Notes: generated by a model not told the origin, from the letters alone. Counted from the first letter of the stretch, positions 9,392 through 21,569 are shown. The stretch: 64,000 nucleotides of DNA from Nostoc mirabile CHAB5784 (GCF_020829645.1 NZ_JAIVFS010000005.1:124001-188000), one strand, 5' to 3'. Program-made: numbers and translations.

Positions 9392-10594
9392 TCAATTCCT
9401 ATTTTTTTGAAAATCCCGGCGTCTGCGGCCATTTTCCAACAAGGGTTTTCGCAACGGTACTACCTCAGCTTCGCTACTCTCGCGTGCTACCCGAATCAGT
9501 AACCCAGCAGCTATTAAGCTAGCAATCATGGAATTACCACCATAACTAAACATGGGCAAAGGTAAGCCAGTAGTCGGTAGAGAACCTGTAGCAACACCAA
9601 TATGAAGCAATGATTGTCCTACCATCAAAATCGTCACACCGATCGCTACCAATCGATGTACTATATTTTTAGCCTTCAGTGCCACCATTAATCCAAGAGT
9701 GGCGAATGTAGCTAAAAGTCCCAACAATACCATACTGCCGACAAAGCCAAATTCTTCGGCGAACACCGCAAAAATAAAATCAGTATCCTGAATGGGTAAA
9801 TAAAACAGCTTTTGTTGAGAAAGCCCAAATCCAGCTCCCCAAGTTTTACCAGAACCCACAGCTAGTAGACTTTGCACCAACTGGTAGCCATCTCCTGTAG
9901 CATCCGCCCACGGATCGAGGAATGACATTACCCGCCTACGCTGATATTCTTTAATACTAATACTCAGTAGTGCCAACATCACTCCGCCAATTGCTGTCCC
10001 TCCCAGGTAGTTGTAAGGTAAGCCAGCTGCCAAAGCAATTAGCCAAATAGTCATACCGCAAAGTGCTGTTGTACTCAAGTTAGGTTGAGCAAGAATTCCT
10101 AAAAGTACCAGACCGAAAATACCCAACCAAGACAAGCGAACCCGCCAACTGATTCGTTCCCACTGACCAAAAAGCCGCGCACTTTGCAGCACCAAAAAGG
10201 GTTTAATTAATTCTGATGGTTGAATCGGAATTGGCCCGATCGCAATCCAACGCGCTGCATCGAAAGCTTTTTTTCCTAATCCTGGGATCAGTGTGACGAA
10301 AATTAACGCCAAAAACAGTAATAAAAACCAATGGGATAGTCCCAAAATTTTCTGCAATGGCAAATTAACAATAATATTGAATCCGATTAAGGAAACTAAG
10401 ACCCAAAGCAGTTGACGCTTAAAGTAGTACAACCCATCATGATGATTGCCATCAGCGACAGGATAGGATGCTGAAAATAGCATGATCAAGCCGACGAACA
10501 GCCAAATCAACGTTAACCAGCGCAACAGCCGCGCTTCTAATGCCCAGTTGGAGACTGAACTATCAAAAATTGGAATCAGGCGGCGTAGATTCAC
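9392..10594 (-). CDS. ftsW: FtsW/RodA-family septal glycosyltransferase
   Basis: A 400-residue SEDS polytopic membrane protein with about ten hydrophobic segments. Diagnostic SEDS stretches are present: ARWIAIGPIPIQPSELIKPF, QPNLSTTALCG, DATGDGYQLVQSLLAVGSG, DTDFIFAVFAEEFGFVGS, and TTGLPLPMFSYGGNSM. SEDS proteins polymerise lipid II with a partner class B penicillin-binding protein at the septum or lateral wall. FtsW and RodA are hard to separate by eye; GLPLPMFSYGGNS and the length favour FtsW. The basic cytoplasmic tail (GRRRRDFQKNRN) is typical. The methyltransferase gene follows closely. Confidence 0.88.
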   Translation of the reverse strand: MNLRRLIPIFDSSVSNWALEARLLRWLTLIWLFVGLIMLFSASYPVADGNHHDGLYYFKRQLLWVLVSLIGFNIIVNLPLQKILGLSHWFLLLFLALIFVTLIPGLGKKAFDAARWIAIGPIPIQPSELIKPFLVLQSARLFGQWERISWRVRLSWLGIFGLVLLGILAQPNLSTTALCGMTIWLIALAAGLPYNYLGGTAIGGVMLALLSISIKEYQRRRVMSFLDPWADATGDGYQLVQSLLAVGSGKTWGAGFGLSQQKLFYLPIQDTDFIFAVFAEEFGFVGSMVLLGLLATFATLGLMVALKAKNIVHRLVAIGVTILMVGQSLLHIGVATGSLPTTGLPLPMFSYGGNSMIASLIAAGLLIRVARESSEAEVVPLRKPLLENGRRRRDFQKNRN

Positions 10595-10704
10595 GAGCAG
10601 TACAGGTAAAAAGTTAGAAATTAGGAGTTAGAAATAAAACTCATAAATCATAACTTATAACTCATAAGTAGACTTTACAACCATAAATCTTACACTTGTT
10701 AACT

Positions 10705-10824
10705 TCAATACACCGCTCGCTCAATATTTTTGACTTCCGTAGTAATTGTAATTTTATTAGGATTAGCATGAATTTTTGCGATCGCACGTTTACTATCAAA
10801 GTACACGCGGTAGGGGTAATTCAT
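10705..10824 (-). CDS. Short open frame upstream of ftsW, possible gene remnant
   Basis: A 39-codon frame ending at 10705. Its ATG lies inside a dispersed palindrome (AATTCATGAATT). After the repeat-derived start (MNYPYRVY) the rest reads like real protein: FDSKRAIAKIHANPNKITI, then TTEVKNIERAVY. My reading is that the 3' end of an older gene has been joined to the palindromic repeat, leaving either a remnant or a new short gene. I do not recognise the family. Confidence 0.3.
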   Translation of the reverse strand: MNYPYRVYFDSKRAIAKIHANPNKITITTEVKNIERAVY

Positions 10825-10836
10825 GAATTGCCCCTA
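10799..10836. repeat. Dispersed palindromic repeat, copy 1
   Basis: Core GGGGTAATTCATGAATTGCC, flanked by GTACACGC. The same core and the same GTACACGC flank (opposite orientation) recur at 23760-23797. It is a small dispersed intergenic palindrome. Confidence 0.7.
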
Positions 10837-10914
10837 GGTGAAAATAAGGGTTTCGGCTATTAGACCTCTTGCAAAAGTCTATCCCCTTTTCCACATCCCG
10901 TCAAAAGTCAGGTT

Positions 10915-11172
10915 GAGCGACAGCATTTGCTTGTTGAGCAACAGCATTTGCTTGTTGAGCGACAGCATTTGCTTGTTGAGCGACAGCATTTGCTTGTTGA
11001 GCGACAGCATTTGCTTGTTGAGCGACAGCATTTGCTTGTTGAGCGACAGCATTTACTTGTTGAGCGACAGCATTTGCTTGTTGAGCGACAGCATTTGCTT
11101 GTTGAGCGACAGCATTTACTTGTTGAGCGACAGCATTTACTTGTTGAGCGTACGCATTTGCTTGTTGAGCAT
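10915..11172. repeat. 21-bp tandem repeat array (about 12 units)
   Basis: The unit is GAGCGACAGCATTTGCTTGT plus T (21 bp), repeated about twelve times with a few point changes (GCTTGT/ACTTGT, one GCGTACGC). Because 21 is divisible by three, every frame across it stays open and produces false heptapeptide proteins (LVERQHL on the plus strand). It lies between ftsW and apcC, just beyond the apc terminator. There are no spacers, so it is not a CRISPR array. Confidence 0.9.
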
Positions 11173-11204
11173 GTTTAACTTTTGATTTTCAAAAATCCTA
11201 GCCA

Positions 11205-11231
11205 CAAAAAAGAGGTCTTTACTGACCTCTT
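11205..11231 (-). terminator. Rho-independent terminator of the apc operon
   Basis: Perfect 8-bp stem AAGAGGTC / GACCTCTT with a six-base loop. Read on the minus strand it is followed by a run of T (AAAAA at 11206-11210 on the plus strand). It sits 36 bases after the apcC stop codon, the right place and orientation to end apcEABC transcription. Confidence 0.75.
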
Positions 11232-11266
11232 ACCAATTCTCTAAAATAATGTTTTATCTACAGCAA

Positions 11267-11473
11267 TTAAATCAAGCCAGTATTAGCGCCTTGCTTACCA
11301 GTTGCTAGTTCAACCTTGATGATTGTGCCACCTGCTTTTTGAATGCGTTGCTGTTCACGGAACCAGTTTTCATAAGGAACTAGCTTAGTGAAGTAAGTAT
11401 TTTGGAGTTCGCGTTGAGTACGAATTCTGGTTTGGCTGGGAACTAGAGCAGTAATTTTAAACAAACGGGCCAT
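11267..11473 (-). CDS. apcC: Phycobilisome core linker, 7.8 kDa (Lc)
   Basis: A 68-residue small core linker, the usual length for ApcC. The sequence begins MARLFKITALVPSQTRIRTQ and ends KQGANTGLI, matching the CpcD/ApcC linker fold. It binds inside the terminal allophycocyanin trimers of the phycobilisome core and tunes their energy transfer. It is the last gene of the apc cluster, 223 bases after apcB and just before the terminator. An inverted repeat in that spacer may let apcC transcript levels differ from apcAB. Confidence 0.97.
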   Translation of the reverse strand: MARLFKITALVPSQTRIRTQRELQNTYFTKLVPYENWFREQQRIQKAGGTIIKVELATGKQGANTGLI

Positions 11474-11554
11474 GTTTTGAAAATCTCCTGTAAATTTTGT
11501 GAAAACTTTTTTTATCTCAAAATCTTGAGTGCAAATCTTTTAATCATTCAAAGG

Positions 11555-11652
11555 CTGGAAATCAAACATCAATACTAGACCACCAACACTCATCAGTGAT
11601 AATTTACCAAGATAAGCAATATAACGTTCTAGCACTCACGGCTGATTTCCAG
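11555..11652 (-). promoter_or_regulatory. Inverted repeat between apcB and apcC
   Basis: CTGGAAATCA at 11555-11564 is the exact reverse complement of TGATTTCCAG at 11643-11652. The arms enclose 78 bases of the apcB-apcC spacer. In related cyanobacteria, structures between apcB and apcC are linked to an abundant apcAB transcript and a weaker apcABC read-through. Here that role is inferred from position only. Confidence 0.45.
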
Positions 11653-11696
11653 ACCTTAATAAAGTCGCACCTAAATTCTTAAGCGCAAACTAGTTC

Positions 11697-12185
11697 TTAG
11701 CTTAAGCCAGAAGAGATATAGTCTAAGTAAACACCGACTTCCTTACCAGCATCAGAACCAACCAAACTAGCGGCTACTTCCTTGATTGCTTGGATAGCTT
11801 GCACGGTAGCACCAACGGGAACTCCTAAAGAGTTATAGGTTTCTTTCAAGCCATTTAATACACGCTCATCTAGGATGGAAGGATCTCCAGCCAACAAAGC
11901 ATAGGTAGCATAGCGGAGGTAGTAGTCCAAATCACGGATGCAAGCAGCATAGCGGCGGGTGGTGTACATGTTGCCACCGGGACGGGTGATGTCAGAGTAC
12001 AGCAAAGATTTTGCTACAGCTTCTTTGACGATCGCAGCAGCGTTAGCGCTGATGGTGCTAGCAGCACGTACCCGTAGTTCGCCAGTGGAGAAGTAAACTT
12101 TTAACTTTTGTAAAGCAGCAGAGTCTAAGTATTTACCTTGAACGTCTGCGGAGTTAATGACAGCGGTAATTGCGTCTTGAGCCAT
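11697..12185 (-). CDS. apcB: Allophycocyanin beta subunit
   Basis: A 162-residue phycobiliprotein of the phycobilisome core. The bilin-attachment Cys is residue 82 in [20 protein letters not shown]. Asn72 in RPGGNMYTT is the residue normally N-methylated in beta subunits. The globin-like fold forms alpha-beta monomers with ApcA, which assemble into trimers of the core cylinders. It follows apcA by 65 bases on the same strand and is surely cotranscribed with it. Confidence 0.98.
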   Translation of the reverse strand: MAQDAITAVINSADVQGKYLDSAALQKLKVYFSTGELRVRAASTISANAAAIVKEAVAKSLLYSDITRPGGNMYTTRRYAACIRDLDYYLRYATYALLAGDPSILDERVLNGLKETYNSLGVPVGATVQAIQAIKEVAASLVGSDAGKEVGVYLDYISSGLS

Positions 12186-12250
12186 GTTGTTAATTCCTTA
12201 TTTCCAACCGTATTGCAATACTTCTGTTTCGGCAGAGAAACAGCATCACC

Positions 12251-12736
12251 TTATAGCAAGGCACCAACTAAGTAGTCGAAGTAAGTACCAGCTTCAGCAG
12301 CATCATCACCAGACAGCAATGTACTAGCTACATTCTTCAGTCCACGGATACCTTCAGCAACACCATCGATAGGAGTTCCCAAGGACTTGTACAGTTCACG
12401 GGCACCGATAACACCAATTTCTTCGATGGGGGTAACATCACCAGCAACGATACCGTAGGTAACGAGGCGGAGGTAATAATCTAGGTCACGCAGACAAGTA
12501 GCAGTCAATTCTTGACCGTAAGCGTTACCACCAGGAGACACAACATCAGGACGCTTTTGGAACAGTTGATCGCCAGCTTGTTTAACCAGGCGTTCACGAT
12601 TTTCTGTCAAAACTTGAGCAATCCGCACACGGCGCTCACCACTAGCAACAAAGGATTTGATCCGATCCAATTCACCAGGGCTGAGGTAGCGAGCTTCTGC
12701 GTCAGCATTCACGATAGCTTTCGTGACGATACTCAT
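12251..12736 (-). CDS. apcA: Allophycocyanin alpha subunit
   Basis: A 161-residue core phycobiliprotein. Phycocyanobilin attaches to Cys81 in [20 protein letters not shown]. The N-terminus [20 protein letters not shown] is the canonical ApcA start. It pairs with ApcB, and the 65-base spacing to apcB supports a shared transcript. The 386-base gap to apcE probably carries a separate strong promoter for apcAB, as is usual, though I cannot point to the hexamers with confidence. Both strong expression and light regulation are expected from family knowledge only. Confidence 0.98.
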   Translation of the reverse strand: MSIVTKAIVNADAEARYLSPGELDRIKSFVASGERRVRIAQVLTENRERLVKQAGDQLFQKRPDVVSPGGNAYGQELTATCLRDLDYYLRLVTYGIVAGDVTPIEEIGVIGARELYKSLGTPIDGVAEGIRGLKNVASTLLSGDDAAEAGTYFDYLVGALL

Positions 12737-13075
12737 TAATGGATTCCTCCAAATACGAATGAAACCAGGATTTGATTAAACTAGTGCGACTTTAAATTCG
12801 GTTCACTGAGTTCGTTTTCTCGTTCTTTTAGATACAACAGTTTAATAACTGTTACGGCTAACAAATTACGAGTTTTCTTGAGTCAACACAAGTAAATAAG
12901 TTTTTAAACTCAGTTACCTTCCGCAAAACATTTTCCGGCATTCTGTTGAGCATTTATGACTGCTCTTAATACTTTGTAATATTGCTTTTCAGAATTTCCG
13001 ATTTTAGCTGTAATCTGAGAGCAATATTACGAAAGGTTACGAAGGGGACAGGGTACAGGCGACAGTAAATAATCT

Positions 13076-16938
<3,863 letters not shown>

Positions 16939-17469
16939 ATGCACAAAAGTTCTAAATTTAACTACTTATTTAATGCTACCCTGTGTGCGATCGCAGTTAT
17001 TTTGGCTGTCACTCCTGCAAATGCGCTTCCAGAGCAAAATATCAGCACCGTTGTGAAGTGGGCAAAGACCAGACCTCAACTACCAACTCTGAGATACAAC
17101 AGCGAAGCCCACGGCTATGAGGGTACAAAGGGAAATTTATACTTTTATGCGGATGTCACTTCTCAAAATGGGATAGTGACTAAAGAAGGTATAACCGTTA
17201 GTGGTAGCGATCGCCTCAAATTCACCACAAAAAATGCCAATGCAGTGAAACTGTTACAAAATATTTATAATTCTAATATTGCTAATGACTTCCAGAAATC
17301 CCGATATATCACCAAAGTTGGACATGATCAGTATTATCGCGGACAAAAGTTTGCTTACATCGCTGCTGAAGTACAAGGTGGGTCATCATTGCAGATAATT
17401 CCCTTGAATAAGTTGCAAGAGTTTATAGATAATGCCAAATATTGCCAAACCAATCAGTGCGACGTTTAA
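16939..17469 (+). CDS. Secreted conserved hypothetical protein
   Basis: A 176-residue protein. Residues 1-30 are a signal peptide (basic HKSSKFNYLF, hydrophobic ATLCAIAVILAVTPANA, probable cleavage after ANA). The mature part reads as a mixed alpha/beta domain with Tyr/Gly-rich segments (HGYEGTKGNLYFYADVTSQN) and two Cys at the very end (KYCQTNQCDV) that could form a disulphide. I do not recognise a family. It is convergent with the ComB-family gene. A heptad run (TAATTCG repeats, about 17474-17504) separates them. Confidence 0.7.
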   Translation: MHKSSKFNYLFNATLCAIAVILAVTPANALPEQNISTVVKWAKTRPQLPTLRYNSEAHGYEGTKGNLYFYADVTSQNGIVTKEGITVSGSDRLKFTTKNANAVKLLQNIYNSNIANDFQKSRYITKVGHDQYYRGQKFAYIAAEVQGGSSLQIIPLNKLQEFIDNAKYCQTNQCDV

Positions 17470-17514
17470 CTAATTCGTAATTTGTAATTCGTAATTCGTA
17501 ATTTTTGAGTTTGA

Positions 17515-18249
17515 TTAAGCCTGTAGCGTATAATTTACATAAGCATTATCAGTAAAGAAAGGCACGCAATCACTTACGTTGTAGGCGGCGGACAGTTCAA
17601 CATCTGATTCAAAACCTTTTTCAATCAACTCTTTACCCGAACTGCATTTTTTCAAGTACCCCAATAAGTCTTGCTGGAAAGCCTGAAATGTTGTCACAGC
17701 AACTTCGGCTTCTGGTGATAAGCTGCCATTTAAATAACTGAGAATTGCCCCTGCACCAATTAAATCTTCAAATGCAGGGCGGAGGCTACTATCTTCTTTC
17801 CACCTTTCACCAGCAGGAATCACAGCGATTTTATCACCATACTTTTGAGCAAACTGCGCTACAGCTTGGCAATTTCGCAAGCAGCCAGCCAAAGTTGGTG
17901 TATTCCCTGTATGTAAAGTCAGAAAAGAACCATTAGGTGACGGTAAAACTAGTCTAGTTCCAGCAGGAATCTGAGTCACCGATTTTGGCGAGAGGGAATA
18001 TCCAGTTGTAGTCCAACGTTGTCTATGACTTGCTAATTCTGCTTGTACTGACTTGGCATAATCTATGACAGATTCATCTCTCATTGCGTAGGGAAAAATT
18101 GTCGCGCCGTTGTTGGTGGCAATTTCCACGCAGGTAGAAAAAGAGAGAACGTCAACTATCACAACTACATCACTGATGGGAGCGAGTTGAGCAACTCCTT
18201 GTGGCCCCCACTCACAGCGTAAATTAAACTCTGATTGGTTGTAAATCAT
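17515..18249 (-). CDS. 2-phosphosulfolactate phosphatase (ComB) family protein
   Basis: A 244-residue protein of the ComB family (2-phosphosulfolactate phosphatase, named from archaeal coenzyme M synthesis). Visible hallmarks are the N-terminal VVVIVDVLSFSTCVEIATNN, then GTRLVLPSPNGSFLTL and IAVIPAGERWKEDSSLRPAFE, with acidic residues expected to bind Mg2+. In cyanobacteria, which lack coenzyme M, the true substrate is unknown. The longest frame adds 12 residues upstream. I prefer the ATG at 18249 (MIYNQSEFNLRCEWG) because the family starts near there. Confidence 0.85.
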   Translation of the reverse strand: MIYNQSEFNLRCEWGPQGVAQLAPISDVVVIVDVLSFSTCVEIATNNGATIFPYAMRDESVIDYAKSVQAELASHRQRWTTTGYSLSPKSVTQIPAGTRLVLPSPNGSFLTLHTGNTPTLAGCLRNCQAVAQFAQKYGDKIAVIPAGERWKEDSSLRPAFEDLIGAGAILSYLNGSLSPEAEVAVTTFQAFQQDLLGYLKKCSSGKELIEKGFESDVELSAAYNVSDCVPFFTDNAYVNYTLQA

Positions 18250-18460
18250 TGGAGCGATCGCAAAAGACAATATTATAAAAATCAAACCATAGATAAGTAA
18301 GACAGTGTAAATTATTAAAGCTTTGTAGTCAGCACAAAACGTGCTACTTTGAGAGTTTGAGCCTCTCTACGAAACGCTACGCTAACACGTACAAACTAAA
18401 GGTTAGCAGTAAGTAGGTCAGCAGTTATAATCAATATAAAACTTTCAGGTTGAAAATATT

Positions 18461-18802
18461 ATGAATTTAAGTGTAAAAACTTATCCTAAGAATACTGTAC
18501 CCAAGTTAAATTATGATGTGCTGATTGAAAATCAACAAGATGGCGGAGTTAGTGCGACAGTGCTAGGATTGCCAGATTTTAAAGCCTCTGGTGTGACTAA
18601 AGAAGAAGCAATAGAGAAATTAATTCAACTTTTACAAGAACGAGAACCAGAAATACTGACTGTGGAAATTCAGCTTCCCCAAACTGAACATCCTTGGATG
18701 AAATTTGCAGGAATGCACAAAGATAACCCTCTTTTTCCTGAGGTGCTGGAATACATAGAAGCTGAACGGAGTCAAATTGATTTGGAGAATGAGACAAAGT
18801 AA
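18461..18802 (+). CDS. HicB-like antitoxin, copy 1
   Basis: 113 residues. The N-terminal half has the small alpha/beta HicB-like pattern: NYDVLIENQQDGGVSATVLG, then LPDFKASGVTKEEAIEKLIQ. A conserved tail motif (HPWMKFAGMHKDNPLFPEVL) may form the toxin-binding part. It ends five bases before a PIN-domain gene, the classic antitoxin-toxin order. Copies 2 and 3 (19302, 21635) are 60-80% alike by eye, but this is the most divergent. No separate DNA-binding domain is visible. The start is the ATG at 18461, within the conserved context AAATATTATGAATTTA shared by all copies. Confidence 0.75.
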   Translation: MNLSVKTYPKNTVPKLNYDVLIENQQDGGVSATVLGLPDFKASGVTKEEAIEKLIQLLQEREPEILTVEIQLPQTEHPWMKFAGMHKDNPLFPEVLEYIEAERSQIDLENETK

Positions 18803-18807
18803 GTATC

Positions 18808-19236
18808 ATGTGGATATTAGATACAGACCATCTGTCGTTATTTCAAAATAGTTATCCACTAGTCACACAACGCATAAGACAGCAGAACCCTGAAAATTTA
18901 GCCATAACAGTGATTACATTAGAGGAGAAAGTTAAAGGATGGCTGAATGTTATCAACAAATATAATAATCAACCGTCTAAGTATGACAAATTAATATGGG
19001 GATACAAGGGATTATGGGGTGAAATAGAATATTTAAAAAATATAAAATTACTTGAATTTGATACTAAAGCTTGTAATGTTTATGCTGAGTTAGTTAAGCA
19101 GAAAATTCGCGTTGGTACTCAAGATTTACGCATTGCGGCAATTACGTTGTCGGTGAATGGTATTTTAGTAACCCGCAACCGGAAGGATTTTGAGAAAGTT
19201 GCTAATTTGCGTTTAGAAGATTGGACTATATCTTAA
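18808..19236 (+). CDS. PIN-domain (VapC-like) ribonuclease toxin, copy 1
   Basis: 142 residues, PIN fold. Acidic active-site candidates are in MWILDTDHLSLF (Asp5, Asp7), ITLEEKV, and GTQDLRIAAIT, with the C-terminal VTRNRKDFEKV before LRLEDW, the arrangement of VapC/FitB toxins. The predicted role is Mg2+-dependent cleavage of RNA unless bound by the preceding antitoxin. The middle differs from the other copies (KVKGWLNVINKYNNQPSKYD), whereas the last 45 residues are nearly identical to copy 4. That suggests gene conversion or recombination between copies. It appears intact. Confidence 0.85.
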   Translation: MWILDTDHLSLFQNSYPLVTQRIRQQNPENLAITVITLEEKVKGWLNVINKYNNQPSKYDKLIWGYKGLWGEIEYLKNIKLLEFDTKACNVYAELVKQKIRVGTQDLRIAAITLSVNGILVTRNRKDFEKVANLRLEDWTIS

Positions 19237-19301
19237 TTTGTTTCAAGCCTAAATTGACCTAGATGTTATAAAAAATATAAAACTTGGAATATAAAAATAT
19301 T

Positions 19302-19682
19302 ATGAATTTAGCTGTAAAAACTATCTCTCAGACAATTGCACCAAAGTTAAATTATGATGTGCTTATTGAAAATCAAGCAGATGGTACAGTTAAAGCAACA
19401 TTGCTAGGTTTACCAGACTGTCAAGGTTTAGGAAATACAGAAACGGAAGCGATAGAAAAACTTAGTCAAAGTTTGCAAAATCGTTTAGAATCTGCCAAGA
19501 TTGTGACTTTAGAAATTGAAGCACCCAAAGCCGAAAACCCTTGGATGAAATTTGCGGGTATGTTCAAGGATGATCCGCAATTTGACGAGATGCTGGCACA
19601 TATAGAAGCTGATCGTCGTGAACTTGACGCACAAATGGAGGAATATTATCGGCAACTTGATGCGGAGAATGAAACTAAGTGA
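19302..19682 (+). CDS. HicB-like antitoxin, copy 2
   Basis: 126 residues with the same pattern as copy 1 (LIENQADGTVKATLLGLPDC, GNTETEAIEKLSQSL) and the conserved NPWMKFAGMFKDDPQFDEML tail. It carries an extra C-terminal helix (QMEEYYRQLDAENETK). The start is the ATG at 19302; a longer frame from TTG 19284 lacks support. Its TGA overlaps the GTG start of the following PIN gene (GTGA), implying translational coupling. The partner toxin has a nonsense mutation, so this antitoxin may now be solitary while still matching the other toxins. Confidence 0.75.
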   Translation: MNLAVKTISQTIAPKLNYDVLIENQADGTVKATLLGLPDCQGLGNTETEAIEKLSQSLQNRLESAKIVTLEIEAPKAENPWMKFAGMFKDDPQFDEMLAHIEADRRELDAQMEEYYRQLDAENETK

Positions 19683-20101
19683 CTTTATGGATACTTGATA
19701 CGGATCACGTCTCACTTTTTCAACAACTGCATCCAGTTGTTACACAGCGTATTAATGCAGTCAATTATGAAGACATTTCAATAACGATAATTACAGTTGA
19801 AGAACAACTGCGTGGGAGGTTTAATGTAATCAGAAAGGCTTCCTCATCTGATGCATTGGTATTAGCTTACGAAAAGCTACAGGCTACTTTAGAGTTTTTC
19901 AAAAATGTGCGATCGCTAGGATTTGATCAGTATGCTATTAATTGTTACTAAGACTTGATTCGTCAAAGAATCCGCATTGGTACTCAAGATTTACGCATTA
20001 CGGCAATTACGCTTTCAGTGAATGGGACTTTAGTAACCCGCAACCGCAAGGATTTTGAGAAAGTTCCTAATTTGCGTTTAGAAGATTGGACTATATCTTA
20101 A
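19679..20101 (+). pseudogene. PIN-domain toxin, copy 2, nonsense-mutated
   Basis: Starts GTG at 19679 (MTLWILDTDHVSLFQQLHPV) and is collinear with the other PIN genes to TAA at 20099-20101 (LRLEDWTIS). A single in-frame TAA at 19949-19951 interrupts it after AINCY. The truncated copy at 21174-21569 has GAA at that position, so one G-to-T change killed the gene. The downstream half keeps its frame and the VTRNRKDFEKV motif, so the inactivation is recent. Confidence 0.85.
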
Positions 20102-20180
20102 AATCTATAAACTAAAAAACTGCGTAATCTACTACTCCTCACAATTTAATCTGAGTTTGATCGCTAAAGTAGTTTAATAT

Positions 20181-20621
20181 TTATTGAGTTATACTGGACA
20201 TTTCTTTAATTTTTAGTTTATTTACAATACTTTCTTCCAAAAGATGATATAGAAAATGAGGTGTATTTAAATTAGCTGAGTGTAAAAGTTTTTGATAAAC
20301 TTGGCAAGCTGAACCATCATTTAAAATCCTGTCATGAATGATTCTTGTCCATTCAGGTGCATTGATCATTAATTGGGGTACAACTTTAATAAAAGCCGCA
20401 ATTTGTTTTTCTATATCAAAAGATTCGAGAAAATGAATTAAGCTGAACATCACTTCTGGCTGTTGACATTGATCATCTAAAACAAGATGATATGCAGATA
20501 AATTTTCCTCATCAGGATTATCAGCTATTTCAGCTAAAGCATTTTCAAAGTCGGTAACTTGCTGTTGAGTTTGCATCAAGCGATTTTCTCTTAAAATTGC
20601 CAATAGATTGTTTTGATTCAT
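20181..20621 (-). CDS. Probable immunity protein for the adjacent toxin tip
   Basis: 146 residues, helical and acidic (NALAEIADNPDEENLSAYHL, FSLIHFLESFDIEKQIAAFI), with no signal peptide, resembling small cytoplasmic immunity proteins of polymorphic toxin systems. It begins five bases after the end of the toxin-tip frame (20627) on the same strand, as immunity genes do. The family is not certain. Function is inferred mainly from position. It appears intact, whereas its toxin partner lacks a normal start. Confidence 0.5.
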   Translation of the reverse strand: MNQNNLLAILRENRLMQTQQQVTDFENALAEIADNPDEENLSAYHLVLDDQCQQPEVMFSLIHFLESFDIEKQIAAFIKVVPQLMINAPEWTRIIHDRILNDGSACQVYQKLLHSANLNTPHFLYHLLEESIVNKLKIKEMSSITQ

Positions 20622-20626
20622 GGGTT

Positions 20627-21034
20627 TTAACCTACTTTATCAAAAATACCTTGCCAAGTTAGTCTATTCAGGTTAATTAAACCTTGCAAACTTTTCCTGA
20701 TTTCTCTATTGTACAAACCTTGACGAAGATAAATAGAATGCACATCCCAAACTTCTTGGGCCAATGTTTCTCTTGCTGATAAGCTTAAATTAGGAGATTT
20801 ACCGTAAGAAATTGTTTGCCGATGACGACCTCCTTTTCCTGGTGATAAGTGTTCCATCATAATGGCAATTCCTTTATCTGTAGTATAACCAGGAACTTTA
20901 GCTTTCATAAAAGCATCCGCAGGTATATGATGAGGTGTAAGGTTATCGCCTCTACTTCCTAGTTTGAGTAAGTCCCCATAAGTACCTATACTGCCCTCTC
21001 TGGGAATAAGTTGACGTTGATTATTAATAATGTT
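20627..21034 (-). pseudogene. Orphan polymorphic-toxin C-terminal nuclease-like domain
   Basis: Open from 21034 to the stop at 20627 (135 codons). There is no ATG, GTG or TTG before the internal ATG at 20908, which would cut off conserved sequence. It reads GTYGDLLKLGSRGDNLTPHH, then IPADAFMKAKVPGYTTDKG and GGRHRQTISYG, then RETLAQEVWDVHSIYLRQG. The HH pair and the GRHRQT motif suggest a metal-dependent nuclease tip like those ending RHS or hemagglutinin-type toxins. The large N-terminal delivery part is absent, so this is a severed tip or a cassette. A plausible immunity gene follows. Confidence 0.6.
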
Positions 21035-21173
21035 TTACTCCATATTCGCTATTTCTATTGATTAGTATTCTAATTCTCAAGGTAAATTGACTTATCTATT
21101 TATAGCTCAATACGCTTGGGTTAGACCTAAAAACCTTAGACTGTGTAGGTTGATTTGAGGAACGAAACCCTAG

Positions 21174-21569
21174 ATTTTCGGGCTTTTTCAACAGAGGCAT
21201 CCAGTTGTCACGCAGCGTCTCAATGCAGTCAGTCCTGAAAACATTGCCATAACAATAATTACAGTTGAAGAACAACTGCGTGGGAGGTTTAATGTAATTA
21301 GAAAGGCTTCCTCATCTGATGCATTGCTATTAGCTTACGCCAAGTTACAGGCTACTTTAGAGTTTTTCAAAAACGTGCGATCGCTAGCATTTGACCAGTA
21401 TGCTATTAATTGTTACGAAGACTTGATTTGTCAAAGAATCCGCATTGGTACACAAGATTTACGAATTGCGGCAATTACGTTGTCGATGAATGTTATTTTA
21501 GTAACCTGCAACCGCAATGATTTTGAGAAACTTCCTAATTTGCGTTTAGAAGATTGGGCTATGTGTTAA
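21174..21569 (+). pseudogene. PIN-domain toxin, copy 3, 5'-truncated
   Basis: Homology to copy 2 begins abruptly near 21183 (LFQQRHPVVTQRLNAV) and runs to the stop at 21569 (LRLEDWAMC). The first ten residues, including the catalytic Asp pair of the DTDH motif, and the upstream antitoxin are missing. Other changes hit conserved residues: VTRNRKDFEK has become VTCNRNDFEK. It is therefore inactive. The frame from TTG 21324 is only its 3' portion. Confidence 0.8.

Noticed and set aside
10915..11172. CRISPR array
   Set aside because: Units are contiguous with no unique spacers, and no cas genes are present.
10838..11185. Plus-strand heptapeptide-repeat proteins (LVERQHL, DSICLLS frames)
   Set aside because: They are produced by a 21-bp tandem array, in which all frames stay open. 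There is no start signal and no non-repeat domain.
19679..19951. A short but functional 90-residue PIN protein
   Set aside because: The sequence after the stop continues collinear and in frame with the other copies, so a nonsense-mutated full-length gene is the better reading.
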